A stretch of DNA of 64,000 bases from Mycoplasmopsis gallinacea (GCF_012220205.1 NZ_CP047225.1:682001-746000); one strand, 5' to 3'; shown: positions 13,153 through 23,668, numbered from the stretch's first letter. Made by a program: numbers and translations. The notes: generated by a model from the letters alone, not told the origin.

Positions 13153-13431
13153 CTACAATACATTCAGTAAAACACCAGTAGATACAGCAATAATTAAACA
13201 AATGATTGTAGCAATAGCAAGAGTGTTTCTTGAATCTTTTGTATTTTGATCACCTTGACCACCTTTAAGTTTTGTGTTTAATCAGATAGTTTTAAAAGCT
13301 AGAATTAAAAATAAAATTGAAAATGCAAGTGGAACCAAAACTCCTGCAATTTGCTGTGCTACAGTCCTTGTTTCTGTTAATAATTCAGATATTGCATTTC
13401 CAATACCTGAAATTGATTTACCGTCGATCAT
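13153..13431 (-). CDS. VirB2-like pilin protein of ICE
   Basis: 92 residues with two membrane helices (about 28-48 and 73-90) joined by a short polar loop (KGGQGDQNTKDSR), the shape of VirB2/TrbC pilins. The N-terminal 25 residues are amphipathic. It lies just upstream of the two membrane proteins and TraE, as the Mbov_0395 pilin-like protein does. Expected role: subunit of the conjugative pore or pilus. The ATG at 13431 follows an AAGGAAA site. The family call rests on size, topology and neighbourhood more than on diagnostic residues. Confidence 0.75.
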
Positions 13432-13453
13432 ATTTTTTTCCTTTCTTACTCCA

Positions 13454-14101
13454 TTACTGCATAAATGAATTTAAATGGAGTTTTTTAATAATTTCTTTTT
13501 TGAATTCTTCAAAAGAATTCTCTTTTGGTTTAGTTTCGAGTTTTTGTTTTAAATATTTTTTAAGTAATTCATTTTTACGAGTATTTTCAGTAAAAGTTTT
13601 TTCTCAAAAAGTCCTTTGAGAAAAGTCTTCTTCATTAATAATTTCTTCCATAAATGAATTTAAATTGTTATCTTCATAGTTATAAATTCAATTAATAAAA
13701 TCAAATGGATTATAAATATCATTTAAATCAGTATTATTAGCAATAAAATCAACTCACAAGATGCTTTCTTTTTTGTTTCTTACCATTACAAACCCGAAGA
13801 AATTATTTGGGTTAATTAGTTTGTATAAATTCTTTCTTCAAGTTTTATAAAACTCAGTTAAAGAACCATTTTGCTTTCTAATTAAATAAAGCATTCCGTC
13901 TTTTTCTCCAAGTTGTCTTACTTTACTAATTTCCTGACTGGGTAATTGATTTCAATTTCCAAATTCCAAACATTTATCAAAAATATGTAAATAATCAAAG
14001 GTATAAATTAATTCATAATACATTCTTTTGATGCATAAAATGGTTTGCGTTTGATTAAAGTAATCAATGCTACTTTCAAAAGAAAGTGCTTTTTTTATCA
14101 C
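13454..14101 (-). CDS. Unknown ICE protein between lipoprotein and pilin
   Basis: Up to 215 residues, soluble, aromatic and charged, with a lysine-rich coiled C-terminus. No family recognised. The start is uncertain: a GTG at 14101 overlaps the end of the lipoprotein gene by 32 bases, and an ATG at 14023 gives 189 residues. The extra N-terminal segment reads like real protein, but neither start has a clear Shine-Dalgarno site, so coupling to the upstream gene is likely. Its place in the transfer block suggests a role in conjugation. Confidence 0.65.
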
Positions 14102-14816
14102 TGAGAAAAGCAAATGTTCTATGATTGTAATTTAAATTAGCTAAACAAGCAACAAAGTGCTCATAAGCACTGTTTTGCAATTTATAAACATCATAGTTTT
14201 TATACTCACTTGGTATTTCTCTTAGAGAATTAAATTTAGTATTAAAAATAGAGTTTAGATTTTGTAAATGAATGTGTGAGATTTTATCAATTTGCACATA
14301 ATTTACTGATGTTCTACTTTCGGTAGGGGAAAATATCACTTGTCCTAATTGCATTCCAATTTCGTGGAAATTCATATCATTATTAGCATCTAATCTCATT
14401 GAGTTAAGAAACTCAATTGAAGCATCTTTAAAGTGTTTTAACTTTTGTTTATAAGTTATATATTCCTTATTTGCAGTGTTAAAATCAAAGTATTCTCTTA
14501 TACTTTTTGTCAATTTATAAACACTTGCTATTTTTCCGTCTTTAATATCTTTAACGGTTTTAGTGTTGTAAAAATAGTAATCATTATCAAAATCGCTCTT
14601 TGTAAAAGCGTTAATAAAACTATCGTTATCAACATTATCAGTTAGATAATAAGTGCTTTCTTCATAACTTTCACTATCTTGATAAAAGGTAAATTTTATC
14701 TGCTCATTATTACTATTATCATTCTTTACTTTATTAAAGTTTGCATTATAGCAAGATGTTAAAAGTGCAAAATTAGGAATAATAACTAAAAAAGGTAAAT
14801 ATCTTTTTAAGTTCAT
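14070..14816 (-). CDS. ICE surface lipoprotein (CDS14-like position)
   Basis: 248 residues. The signal peptide MNLKRYLPFLVIIPNFALLTSC ends in an LLTS|C lipobox, so the protein should be lipid-anchored with the rest outside. The mature part is acidic and Asn/Tyr-rich. From the literature as I remember it, a lipoprotein (CDS14) just before the pore genes of ICEA is needed for conjugation by the donor; this gene has that position, but sequence homology was not tested. Its ATG overlaps the stop of the upstream regulator (TAATG). The last codons include a TGA Trp before the true TAG stop. Confidence 0.8.
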
Positions 14817-14971
14817 TATTTCTTCTTAATGTAATCTAAAATTGCTCGGTTGATAATTTCTGAACGTGAATTAATCTCTGATTTTTGATAAATATAATCA
14901 CTTAATTTTTCAATTATTAATGGACTTGTTGAGAAACTAACTATTACTTTGTTATTCTTTTGTTTAATAAT
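14816..14971 (-). CDS. Ribbon-helix-helix DNA-binding protein
   Basis: About 51 residues. The beta strand NKVIVSFSTSP followed by two helices with SRSEIINRAILDYIKK is a clear CopG/Arc-type ribbon-helix-helix. No ATG, GTG or TTG is available; ATT at 14971 is seven bases after AAGGAG, so ATT is the likely start. Probable role: autoregulation of the transfer operon or accessory binding at oriT. An IS30 element sits immediately upstream, and its target duplication has kept a copy of the ribosome-binding site next to the gene, so expression may now depend on a promoter inside the IS. Confidence 0.65.
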   Translation of the reverse strand: MIKQKNNKVIVSFSTSPLIIEKLSDYIYQKSEINSRSEIINRAILDYIKKK

Positions 14972-14984
14972 AGTTATTCTCCTT
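14971..14984. repeat. Target-site duplication, IS30-A copy 1 (left)
   Basis: TAGTTATTCTCCTT is repeated exactly at 16810-16823 on the other side of the element. It contains the ribosome-binding site of the ribbon-helix-helix gene. Confidence 0.88.
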
Positions 14985-15083
14985 ATAAATTAGAAAAGTC
15001 ACACGCAAATTTAATGCGTGTGACTTTTTTGTGTCCATTGTGTAAAATAATAATGCTAAATAGAAAGGACACATTTTTATTAT

Positions 15084-16262
15084 ATGAAAAAATTAATAGA
15101 TTTATCTAAACAAAATATTATTTGTGTAAAAAATAATGCTGAAAACTTCCGTCACTTCATCATCAAAGAATCTGATGATGAGATAAAACGTCTTCACTCA
15201 AATGTTTCGTCTAAAAGGTTGCTTAGAGATAAACAAATATCTATACTCTTAATGTGGGAAATTATTTTGAAAGTTTCTATTGTTGAATTCAGTATCAAAA
15301 GCGGCGAAATATTTTGGTTATCAATCTAGAACGGTTAAGCAAAAAATGGAAATAATGATTGAAAAAAATGACTATCATAAAAGCCTAAAAATAAAGTTAT
15401 TTGCAAAATTTGCGGATCTAAAATTTTTATAACTAAATTTCTCTCGTTCAGAAAACTATCAAATCATTTGCTTAGTTATAAAACCAAAAGGTTAATGATA
15501 GTGTCAGAATCACAAAAAAATAAGTGAAGTCACTTTAAGAAATATTGAAACGATGTAACTAAAGAATTAAGAAAAAAAGCAAGCAAAAACTCTAAAAACA
15601 TTAAATGTAAAATGTCTGTTAAGTTTATGATTAACTCGTTTAAACAAACAAATCAAAATGCTTTTTGTCCTACATTTAGCACAGTTTACAAAGCTCTAAA
15701 GCAACAAAGAATAAAACTTTCTTTTGACCCGCTTTTATATTTATCAAGAGGTGGTTATACAAAAACTACATTAAAGCAAGGTAAAAGGTCATTGATACAC
15801 GCTAGAGACGTAAAATATAGACCTAAAGAAGCAAATTTAAGATTAGAAAAAGGTCATTTTGAAGCTGATACAGTAGTTGGTAAAAGAGAAGATAAGTTTG
15901 TTCTTTTCACACTTTTAGATCGTAAAACTAGAGAGTTATACATTGCTTTAACAAAAAGAGATGCAAAATCAATTAACAAAGCATTAAGGATGTTAATAAG
16001 AAAATACAATCTCGAAATAAAAACCTTAACAGTAGATAACGGTAGTGAAAACACACTTCTTCATAAAGTGGTAGGTAAGAAAAAGTTATTTAAATGTAAA
16101 CCTTATGCTTCGTATCAAAAAGGTTCAATTGAAAATGCTCATAGATACATTAGAAGATTTATTCCGAAGGGTAAAAGTTTCAATTCACTCACACAAGAAT
16201 ACGTGTTTTGAATCAAAGAACAAATCGATGAATACAAAAGAATATTAGCAATAGAAAATTAA
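15084..16262 (+). pseudogene. IS30-family transposase, frame disrupted (copy 1)
   Basis: DDE transposase of about 392 residues by consensus with the second copy. Catalytic segments are present: GHFEADTVVG, LTVDNGSEN and GSIENAHRYIRRFIPKG, the IS30 pattern. Compared with copy 2, this copy has an extra T at 15274-15276 and one A fewer at 15387-15391. Reading is out of frame between them and meets TAG at 15327-15329, while frame is correct on both sides. Neither copy encodes an intact enzyme as written, yet combining them does. Confidence 0.85.
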
Positions 16263-16809
16263 AATTAATATCAATAAATGCTAAGTTCAAGAATGATGAC
16301 CTAAACCAAATTTATGTGAAGAAAAACTATTTTTTGTGTAAATATCAGTTTAAATAAGAATAGTCTTGTAATGACAGTCTTTTGTTACAAATACATTAAT
16401 TGCGTTGGCACGCGGCCTTCTCTTCTTTTCTTTCGGAGAAAAGAAGCAAAAGAACTTCAAAATTCAAATTAATAGCAATAAAAGAAAGCTTGGTATTTAA
16501 GCGCTAAACTAGATTTTGTGGTTGAAGCCCATTTGATGTGTAATGTCAGTTTATCGCTGTATTGTTCTATGTCTATCTTTTGTTACAGATTCAAAGATTG
16601 CGCTGCCGCACAGGCCTTCTTTTCTTTCGGAGAAAAGAAGCAAAAGAACTTCAAAATTTATAAGAAACAAGCCACAAGGGCTTGCAATTTTGATTTTACC
16701 TTTGTCAGTATTTATTCATTTTTAGCTCTAATTTTTTTATAATTTAAACATTAAAAAAGCATTGTTATTTTTTTGACACTTAACTTGCGCGTCACTTTTC
16801 CAATTTTTA
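16263..16809 (+). other. Non-coding tail of IS30-A with duplicated hairpin unit
   Basis: No convincing gene. Two related units of about 110 bases (near 16366-16475 and 16541-16655) each share AATG(A/T)CAGT, a GC-richer patch and CTTCTTTTCTTTCGGAGAAA followed by AGAAGCAAAAGAACTTCAAAA. CTTCTTTTC pairs with GAGAAAAGAAG to give a strong stem-loop in both. The same tail is present in copy 2. Likely an internal duplication in the element; function unknown. Confidence 0.6.
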
Positions 16810-16823
16810 TAGTTATTCTCCTT
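16810..16823. repeat. Target-site duplication, IS30-A copy 1 (right)
   Basis: Exact repeat of 14971-14984 (TAGTTATTCTCCTT). Confidence 0.88.
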
Positions 16824-16898
16824 TGTATTTTTTAATAAGTATTATCTTAATGAGTGTATAATTTATTTGGTATTTTAGAAAATAAATCTATTCTGTGG

Positions 16899-16967
16899 TT
16901 AGTTTAGTCTATTTAATAAATACCAGGGAAAAGCAAGTGGTGATGCTCTTGCTTTTTTCTTTTCCAT
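16899..16967 (-). CDS. Possible 22-residue leader peptide
   Basis: ATG at 16967 follows GGAG by five bases. The short frame encodes a lysine-rich start, RASP, then FPWYLLNRLN and TAA, the last codons lying inside the repeated AGACTAAACTAA motif. It overlaps a hairpin (GCAAG with CTTGC). It could be a leader peptide acting on the downstream transfer genes or a chance frame. No protein-level evidence. Confidence 0.3.
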   Translation of the reverse strand: MEKKKARASPLAFPWYLLNRLN

Positions 16968-17087
16968 TTTTTCTCCTTTCATAAATTAAAAATTAATAAG
17001 AATTAATAATTTTTTCTATGTGAAGAAAACTTATTTACTTTACATAAACAAGTTTGTAATGAAAACTATGAAATTAGTTAAAACTAG

Positions 17088-17105
17088 TCTGTGGTTAGTT
17101 TAGTC
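17088..17105 (-). repeat. ICE intergenic motif copy (no gene start follows)
   Basis: On the minus strand AAGACTAAACTAACCACAGA, as in the other copies at 16890, 23669, 24976, 29470 and 30705. Confidence 0.6.
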
Positions 17106-17176
17106 TTAACAGGCAGTTTTCAAGGTGATGCTCTGCTGCTGTGTATGTTTGTTTCTCCTTTCTAATTGTTTTATTA

Positions 17177-18631
17177 TTATTTAAAAACAATTTCAGTTTT
17201 ATCTGTTGTAGATTTTGCAACATAAAATGGTGCAAGTGGTTCGTGGTTAAGATAATCATTAATAGGAACAAAGATAAACTTGTTAATAAAGAAATTAATT
17301 TCTTCTAATGTTGATAAATCGTTATCACTTGAATTATATTTATCTGCAAAAGTAGCATCAATAATATATCTTTTACCGTCTAAATCATAAATGTTATTAA
17401 CGTGATTAACATCTTGTTTATTTTCTTTATAAAAATATCTATCTTCAAAACCTACTTTCTCAAACCCAAGTAATTTTAAAGACATATAAATAAATTCACT
17501 ATATCCTTGACAGTTAAAATGTGAAATTTCATCTTTTAAACTTAAAAAAGTCATTGGTTCTCATTGATTTTTTTTCGCTCTTAAATAGTCATTTTTAATA
17601 ATTAAATATTTAGCAAGTGCTTTTGCTATTTTTACAACATCTCAGTTTTTGTTAATAGTTGCGCCCACAATATCTTTGATATTTTTTAGAAGAATATTTT
17701 TTCTTGTAGATACTTTTTTATTAAGAGTATCTCTTTGCTCTTCATTTAATCTACTATCATCTATTCATCTATCTAAATTCATTTCTTCTAATGAGATGTA
17801 TCTTAATTTTTTATAAGTTCATTTCATTCAATCATAATCTGTTTCTGTGTAAAAAGCAGGAACTTGGTCTAAACTAAAATTACTTACATCAACTAAATCT
17901 TCTCTTGGAACAACCATTCAAGCATCTTCTTTAAATTTTGCAAAATGTTCATTAAATTCATTTTTCAAATTATCTAATGAGATTTTGGAAAAAGGGCTTA
18001 TTCAATAAGTATTGTTGTTCTTGCTTTTTACACGAAATTCAGCAGAATATCATTTATACGCTCAATGTTGTTCATTATTTTCATCTGTAAAAAATGTATT
18101 AAAATCATCTTTAATAAATTCTTCAAATTCATTAATATTTGCAATTCTCTTAGATAACTCGATGATTTTTGTATCTATCAAATTTTCACTTGTTCTATCA
18201 ATTTCGTTAAAAATATTCTTTAAAGATAATATTTTTTCATCTCTAATAGAAACGGTTTTTTTATCTATTTCTAGCAAATATTTATCTAAAATTAAATATT
18301 TTCATTTAGTGTAGAAATTTTTAAGAGTAATATTTGTTAATTTTGAATAATTTTGATTGTAAAATTCTTCAACTGATTTTTTTACATTGTCGTTATATAA
18401 AGTTAAGAATTCATTTTCAAAATTTCTTATAACAAAATCTTTATTTTGAATTTCTTGATATTTTAAGTATGCTTTTTTGAGAATTTCAATATTTTGAGTG
18501 TTTATTTCTTCTTTTTTTGTTTTCTCCACAACATTATTATTGTTGGTTTTTAAAACAAAATAAGCAGAAACGCCTGCACTAAAAACAAGACCAAAAGCAA
18601 ATAAAGGTAATATAAGTTTTCATTTCTTCAT
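17177..18631 (-). CDS. Exported transglutaminase-like protein of ICE
   Basis: 484 residues. An N-terminal helix (residues about 5-28, no lipobox) acts as signal or anchor. The C-terminal third has the papain/transglutaminase-like triad pattern: Cys374 in HFNCQGYSEF at a helix start, His410 in VNHVNNIYDLDG, Asp425 in YIIDATF, with spacing usual for the superfamily. The middle is lysine-rich and helical. Such a fold could cleave or crosslink surface proteins or peptides; the substrate is unknown. It lies 52 bases after the end of the coiled-coil gene within the ICE operon, so an activity during cell-cell contact is plausible inference. The ATG at 18631 has AAGGAG seven bases upstream. Confidence 0.72.
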
Positions 18632-18683
18632 AAATACTCCTTGATATAATTTATATATAAATTATATCAAATTGTTAAATGTT

Positions 18684-18958
18684 TTATTTATTTTTTTGTA
18701 TTATAACTCTTGGTAAAATGTCAATTTCTTGTTTTACAATTGGTAATTTTAAGTCATCACATAAGAACACATAACCTTTATACCTGTTATAAATATCATT
18801 GATATTTCCGTTTAATACTCTTACATCTACACCCATACGGTAAAGAAAATGTTCAAAATAATTAAAACCAGGAGTATTAATGTTGGTTCAAGTAGCAGTA
18901 TTCATTCTATTATAATTCGATGTTGTATAGAAACCTGTTAAATAAGTTTGTAAAATAT
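18684..18958 (-). pseudogene. 3' fragment of coiled-coil surface protein gene
   Basis: The last 86 or so codons of the gene starting at 23656, cut off by IS30-A copy 2. Joining 20782 to 18943, with one copy of the target duplication, restores a single 1044-residue frame without any other change. The encoded end is hydrophilic and contains RMGVDVRVLNGNINDIYNRY. On its own it has no start signal. Confidence 0.85.
18944..18958. repeat. Target-site duplication, IS30-A copy 2 (left)
   Basis: AAGTTTGTAAAATAT, repeated exactly at 20782-20796. Confidence 0.9.
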
Positions 18959-20781
18959 AAAAATTGGAAAAGTGACGCGCAAGTTAAGTGTCAAAAAAAT
19001 AACAATGCTTTTTTAATGTTTAAATTATAAAAAAATTAGAGCTAAAAATGAATAAATACTGACAAAGGTAAAATCAAAATTGCAAGCCCTTGTGGCTTGT
19101 TTTCTTATAAATTTTGAAGTTCTTTTGCTTCTTTTCTCCGAAAGAAAAGAAGGCCTGTGCGGCAGCGCAATCTTTGAATCTGTAACAAAAGATAGACATA
19201 GAACAATACAGCGATAAACTGACATTACACATCAAATGGGCTTCAACACAAAAATCTAGTTTAGCGCTTAAATACCAAACTTTCTTTTATTGCTATTAAT
19301 TTGAATTTTGAAGTTCTTTTGCTTCTTTTCTCCGAAAGAAAAGAAGAGAAGGCCGCGTGCCAACGCAATTAATGTATTTGTAACAAAAGACTGTCATTAC
19401 AAGACTATTCTTATTTAAACTGATATTTACACAAAAAATAGTTTTTCTTCACATAAATTTGGTTTAGGTCATCATTCTTGAACTTAGCATTTATTGATAT
19501 TAATTTTAATTTTCTATTGCTAATATTCTTTTGTATTCATCGATTTGTTCTTTGATTCAAAACACGTATTCTTGTGTGAGTGAATTGAAACTTTTACCCT
19601 TCGGAATAAATCTTCTAATGTATCTATGAGCATTTTCAATTGAACCTTTTTGATACGAAGCATAAGGTTTACATTTAAATAACTTTTTCTTACCTACCAC
19701 TTTATGAAGAAGTGTGTTTTCACTACCGTTATCTACTGTTAAGGTTTTTATTTCGAGATTGTATTTTCTTATTAACATCCTTAATGCTTTGTTAATTGAT
19801 TTTGCATCTCTTTTTGTTAAAGCAATGTATAACTCTCTAGTTTTACGATCTAAAAGTGTGAAAAGAACAAACTTATCTTCTCTTTTACCAACTACTGTAT
19901 CAGCTTCAAAATGACCTTTTTCTAATCTTAAATTTGCTTCTTTAGGTCTATATTTTACGTCTCTAGCGTGTATCAATGACCTTTTACCTTGCTTTAATGT
20001 AGTTTTTGTATAACCACCTCTTGATAAATATAAAAGCGGGTCAAAAGAAAGTTTTATTCTTTGTTGCTTTAGAGCTTTGTAAACTGTGCTAAATGTAGGA
20101 CAAAAAGCATTTTGATTTGTTTGTTTAAACGAGTTAATCATAAACTTAACAGACATTTTACATTTAATGTTTTTAGAGTTTTTGCTTGCTTTTTTTCTTA
20201 ATTCTTTAGTTACATCGTTTCAATATTTCTTAAAGTGACTTCACTTATTTTTTTGTGATTCTGACACTATCATTAACCTTTTGGTTTTATAACTAAGCAA
20301 ATGATTTGATAGTTTTCTGAACGAGAGAAATTTAGTTATAAAAATTTTAGATCCGCAAATTTTGCAAATAACTTTATTTTTTAGGCTTTTATGATAGTCA
20401 TTTTTTTCAATCATTATTTCCATTTTTTGCTTAACCGTTCTAGATTGATAACCAAAATATTTCGCCGCTTTTGATACTGAATTCAAAAATAGAACTTTCA
20501 AAATAATTTCCCACATTAAGAGTATAGATATTTGTTTATCTCTAAGCAACCTTTAGACGAAACATTTGAGTGAAGACGTTTTATCTCATCATCAGATTCT
20601 TTGATGATGAAGTGACGGAAGTTTTCAGCATTATTTTTTACACAAATAATATTTTGTTTAGATAAATCTATTAATTTTTTCATATAATAAAATGTGTCCT
20701 TTCTATTTAGCATTATTATTTTACACAATGGACACAAAAAAGTCACACGCATTAAATTTGCGTGTGACTTTTCTAATTTAT
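18959..20781 (-). mobile_element. IS30-family element, copy 2 (IS30-A)
   Basis: About 1823 bp, nearly identical to copy 1 but inverted, flanked by its own 15-bp duplication, so an independent insertion. It interrupts the coiled-coil surface protein gene near codon 958. Differences from copy 1 are mostly one-base length changes in A/T runs. Confidence 0.92.
19506..20683 (-). pseudogene. IS30-family transposase, frameshifted (copy 2)
   Basis: Same enzyme as in copy 1. Here the first 44 codons are separated from the rest by one missing A (three A's at 20552-20554 against four in copy 1), giving 1178 bases instead of 1179. From that point to the TAA at 19506 the frame is fully open through the D-D-E segments. 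The upstream host gene happens to read in frame through the IS end into this N-terminal part. Confidence 0.85.
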
Positions 20782-20796
20782 AAGTTTGTAAAATAT
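20782..20796. repeat. Target-site duplication, IS30-A copy 2 (right)
   Basis: Exact repeat of 18944-18958; lies inside the coiled-coil gene. Confidence 0.9.
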
Positions 20797-23656
20797 CATT
20801 ATATGCATAGTTTTTTATAACAACTGGTTTTCAAAATAAACTAAAACTTAATTCTCTACGTGAACCGATTTTTTTATCGACTACTTGAATAGTGGGTTCT
20901 CATTCTATTTCTATTTCACTTTCTCTAAAAATTAGTTCCGCTCCTTTAATTCCAACAAGCTGTCTTACTTTGGTTTGTGTTATTTCGACGTATCGATAAC
21001 CATTGAATTGGTCTTTTTTTCATTTTTCAAATTTATCTTCTACATATTCTTTGTATTCATCAATACTATCTACATAAGTGTTGAACTTTTTATTATGTAA
21101 ATGTCCATTTAATTCTATTCTTAGTGGGTTATTTAAGTCTTCGTAAATTGTAAAATTAGTTTCTTTCGCAATGAAAGGATTTTCTATACCACGATAACCA
21201 CTTTCTCTGTTTTCGTTTTTAGATTTTCAAGTCTCAAAATTTTTCGCAGATATTAAGAAATCATTACTTTTTAAAACAATGTTTTCAAAATTAGTAATTA
21301 AGTTTTTTCACTCAAATCTTTGATGTGCTCCCAATGAATTTCTCCCGTATTTTGATTGTGATGAACCTTTAATATCTTTTTCGTCAAAAGCAAGGAAATT
21401 TGTATCAAGAGACATAGGGTCTTTTTTTAATTTTTCAAATTTTTCAATGAACATATTTTGTAATTGATTTCAAGCAAAACCTTTAAGATAAAAGAAACCT
21501 GCTGCTTCATAAATGTTTCTAGTGAAAATTATTTTTTTAACATTCAAAGCATTTCACATAGCAATTATTTCATCATTTTGTTTTTCTTTATCGCCAACTT
21601 GTTTATTTAATGTAGAAATTCTTGCTTCTTTTTCACTAATTTGTTGTCTCAATCTATAAATAAGAGACCCAGATTTAGCGTTTTCCCCATTTGTTCCAAC
21701 ATTGAAATTAGGGTCAGAACTACCTGTCAATGAATATAGTTTATTTTTCGCTGTTGATAATGTTCTATTTGTGCTTTGAAGTTCAGAGTTAGCGCTGTTG
21801 TATTTTCTTTTTCATTCTTCTACTTCTGCAAGTGCTGCTTCTTTTGCTTGTGTTAAACTTCTAATACTTTCATCTTTTTGAGCATTTTCTCTTTCAAGTT
21901 CAGTTTTTCTGTTTTCAAGTTCTCCAATTTTTCTTGTTTGTTCTGCTTTGGTATTTTCAAGTTGTTTAATTTGTTCTTTTTGACTTTCAATTGTGCTATT
22001 TAAATCAGTTTTTTCTTGCTCTAATCTTTGAATTTGCTCTGTTTTATTTTCGATTTCACTATTTTTAGTTTGAATTTCCCTATCTTTTTCTTCAAGTGTA
22101 TTTTGTTTTTGTTCAATCTCTTTTCTTAATCTATAAACAAGAGAATTTTCAAGTGAGTTTTCACCATTTTCTCCTGCATCAAAATTTTCGTCTTCACTAC
22201 CAACATACTCTGTTAATTTACTTTTTGCTTTACTTACTACATTTTCTAAGTTAGTAATTTTGTCTTTAAGTCTTTGAATAACTCCACCATTAGCATTTTC
22301 TCCATTATTTCCAAAATCTTTGGTTGGGTTATATTTTTCTCCTGTTAAAGTTTCAATTTGAGTAATTAAACTGTTTAAATACTCTGTTGTTTTCTGGTTT
22401 CTTTCTTTATTAAGTTCAAGCATTTTTGCAAACGCTTCATTTAACACATTAAAGTTAGAATTTGTTTTCTCTTTTAAAAGATTAAGAATTTGTAATTGTG
22501 CAAGAAAAGCATCGTTTTTCACATTGTTTTCATCAAATAAGAACGCTTTATACTGTTCATCATCTAAGTTTAAGTAATCATTAAATGAACTTTGAAGATT
22601 TTCATCAATTTCGTTAAAGTCTTTATATCTCTCGCTAAGAGTAATTACCTTTCCGTCAAAAACAGTAAGTTCTCCATTAGCTAAAAGAGTATCATAACCA
22701 TTTTCTCCAATAGTATATTTAGCAATTTCTGCTAGTGAAGCATCATTGGTATCTAAATTATCATTGTAATTAGCAAATAAACTTTGGACAAACTCTTTAT
22801 TTGCTTGCTTAATTTTCCCTAGTTCATTAACTAAGTTTTTAATAGTTTGTCTATACTCAATAATTGAATTTAAAAATGCTTGCTTATTTGCATCTCTTTC
22901 ATTTGTTAAAGTAGCAATGTTTGCATTTTTCTCTCTAATAGTTGCTTCTTGCTCAGTAATTAAAGCATTAAGATTTTCAATGTTAGCATTTAACTGATTA
23001 ATTTCTTGCTCTTTTTCCACAATAATTCTGTCTTTTTCTTCATTTTCTCCTTGTAAGTTAGCAATTTCTAAGTTTAAAAGAGCAATTTTTTGTTTATTAT
23101 CAGCAATGATTGCTTCAATTTGATTTAATAAATCTACATTCTCTTTTTCTTTTTGTTTAAGTTTTGTTTGAAGCACTTGATAATCACTTTTAAGGTTTTC
23201 AAGTTCTTTTTCAAGCGAAGCAATTCTTGCTTCTTTTGACCTTACATCATTAGTAAGACGAGCAACATTTTTATGTAAATCTTTAACAATTGAATTGTCT
23301 AATGCATTTTCTCCACTGCTTCCAAAATCAAAGTTTTCATCTGAACTACCTACTAAAAGAAATAACTTAGTTCTTGCAAGGTTTAATTTATCTTTTTCTT
23401 CTTTTAAAGAAGCATTTAAATTCTCAATTAATCTATCTTTTTCACCAAGAGTGATTTTTAAACTCTCTAACTCATTTTTAGTTTTCTTAATTTGATAATT
23501 TAATTCTTGTATATCTTTTTTGTTTTGTTTAATCTCACTTTTAGCATTACAATATTTTGTTAAAAGTGGGGGAATGATAATTGCAGCAGCTACACCAGCA
23601 CCAACTGTTGCACCCACTAAGATTTTTTTACCTTTTTTATTTTTTTCTTTATTCAT
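20782..23656 (-). pseudogene. Coiled-coil ICE surface protein, interrupted by IS30
   Basis: Bulk (958 of 1044 codons) of a long coiled-coil protein. Residues 10-32 form an N-terminal membrane segment (KKILVGATVGAGVAAAIIIP); residues 40-300 and 460-720 are heptad-rich Glu/Lys/Leu coiled coil. A motif of the form GSxDxNFxxGxxGEN recurs four times (about residues 102-117, 447-459, 481-497, 644-659), each time just after a coil. The last 300 residues look globular. Likely a surface stalk or mating-contact protein, by inference. ATG at 23656 follows GGAG. With the IS present, the frame runs into the IS and ends at 20516, giving a truncated protein with an IS-encoded tail of about 90 residues. Confidence 0.82.
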
Positions 23657-23668
23657 TATATTTTCTCC

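Larger units (their letters stand above)
14985..16809 (+). mobile_element. IS30-family element, copy 1 (IS30-A)
   Basis: About 1825 bp bounded by imperfect inverted repeats: left AAATTAGAAAAGTCACACGC, right end complementary to AAATTGGAAAAGTGACGCGC, flanked by a 14-bp target duplication. One transposase gene on the plus strand fills the first 1.28 kb; a 0.5-kb non-coding tail follows. A nearly identical copy lies inverted at 18959-20781. Long target duplications are known for mycoplasma IS30 relatives such as IS1630. Confidence 0.92.
16824..17176 (-). other. Intergenic stretch with two copies of an ICE motif
   Basis: No ordinary gene. On the minus strand two units each begin with a Shine-Dalgarno site (AAGGAG), carry AGAGCATCACC 20-30 bases later and end in AGACTAAACTAACCACAGA. 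The unit nearer the regulator encodes a 22-codon open frame; the other has no ATG, GTG or TTG start. This is the leader region of the regulator/lipoprotein/pore genes before the IS30 insertion, so it may be a regulatory RNA or a site of processing. Confidence 0.45.

Noticed and set aside
16518-16742. Cys/Ser-rich open frames in the IS30-A tail as genes
   Set aside because: They lie over the duplicated hairpins, are in alternative frames and have no start signals; treated as non-coding.
14985-20781. The two inverted IS30-A copies as one composite transposon
   Set aside because: Each copy has its own different target duplication (TAGTTATTCTCCTT and AAGTTTGTAAAATAT), and each duplication joins cleanly across a single copy, so they are independent insertions.
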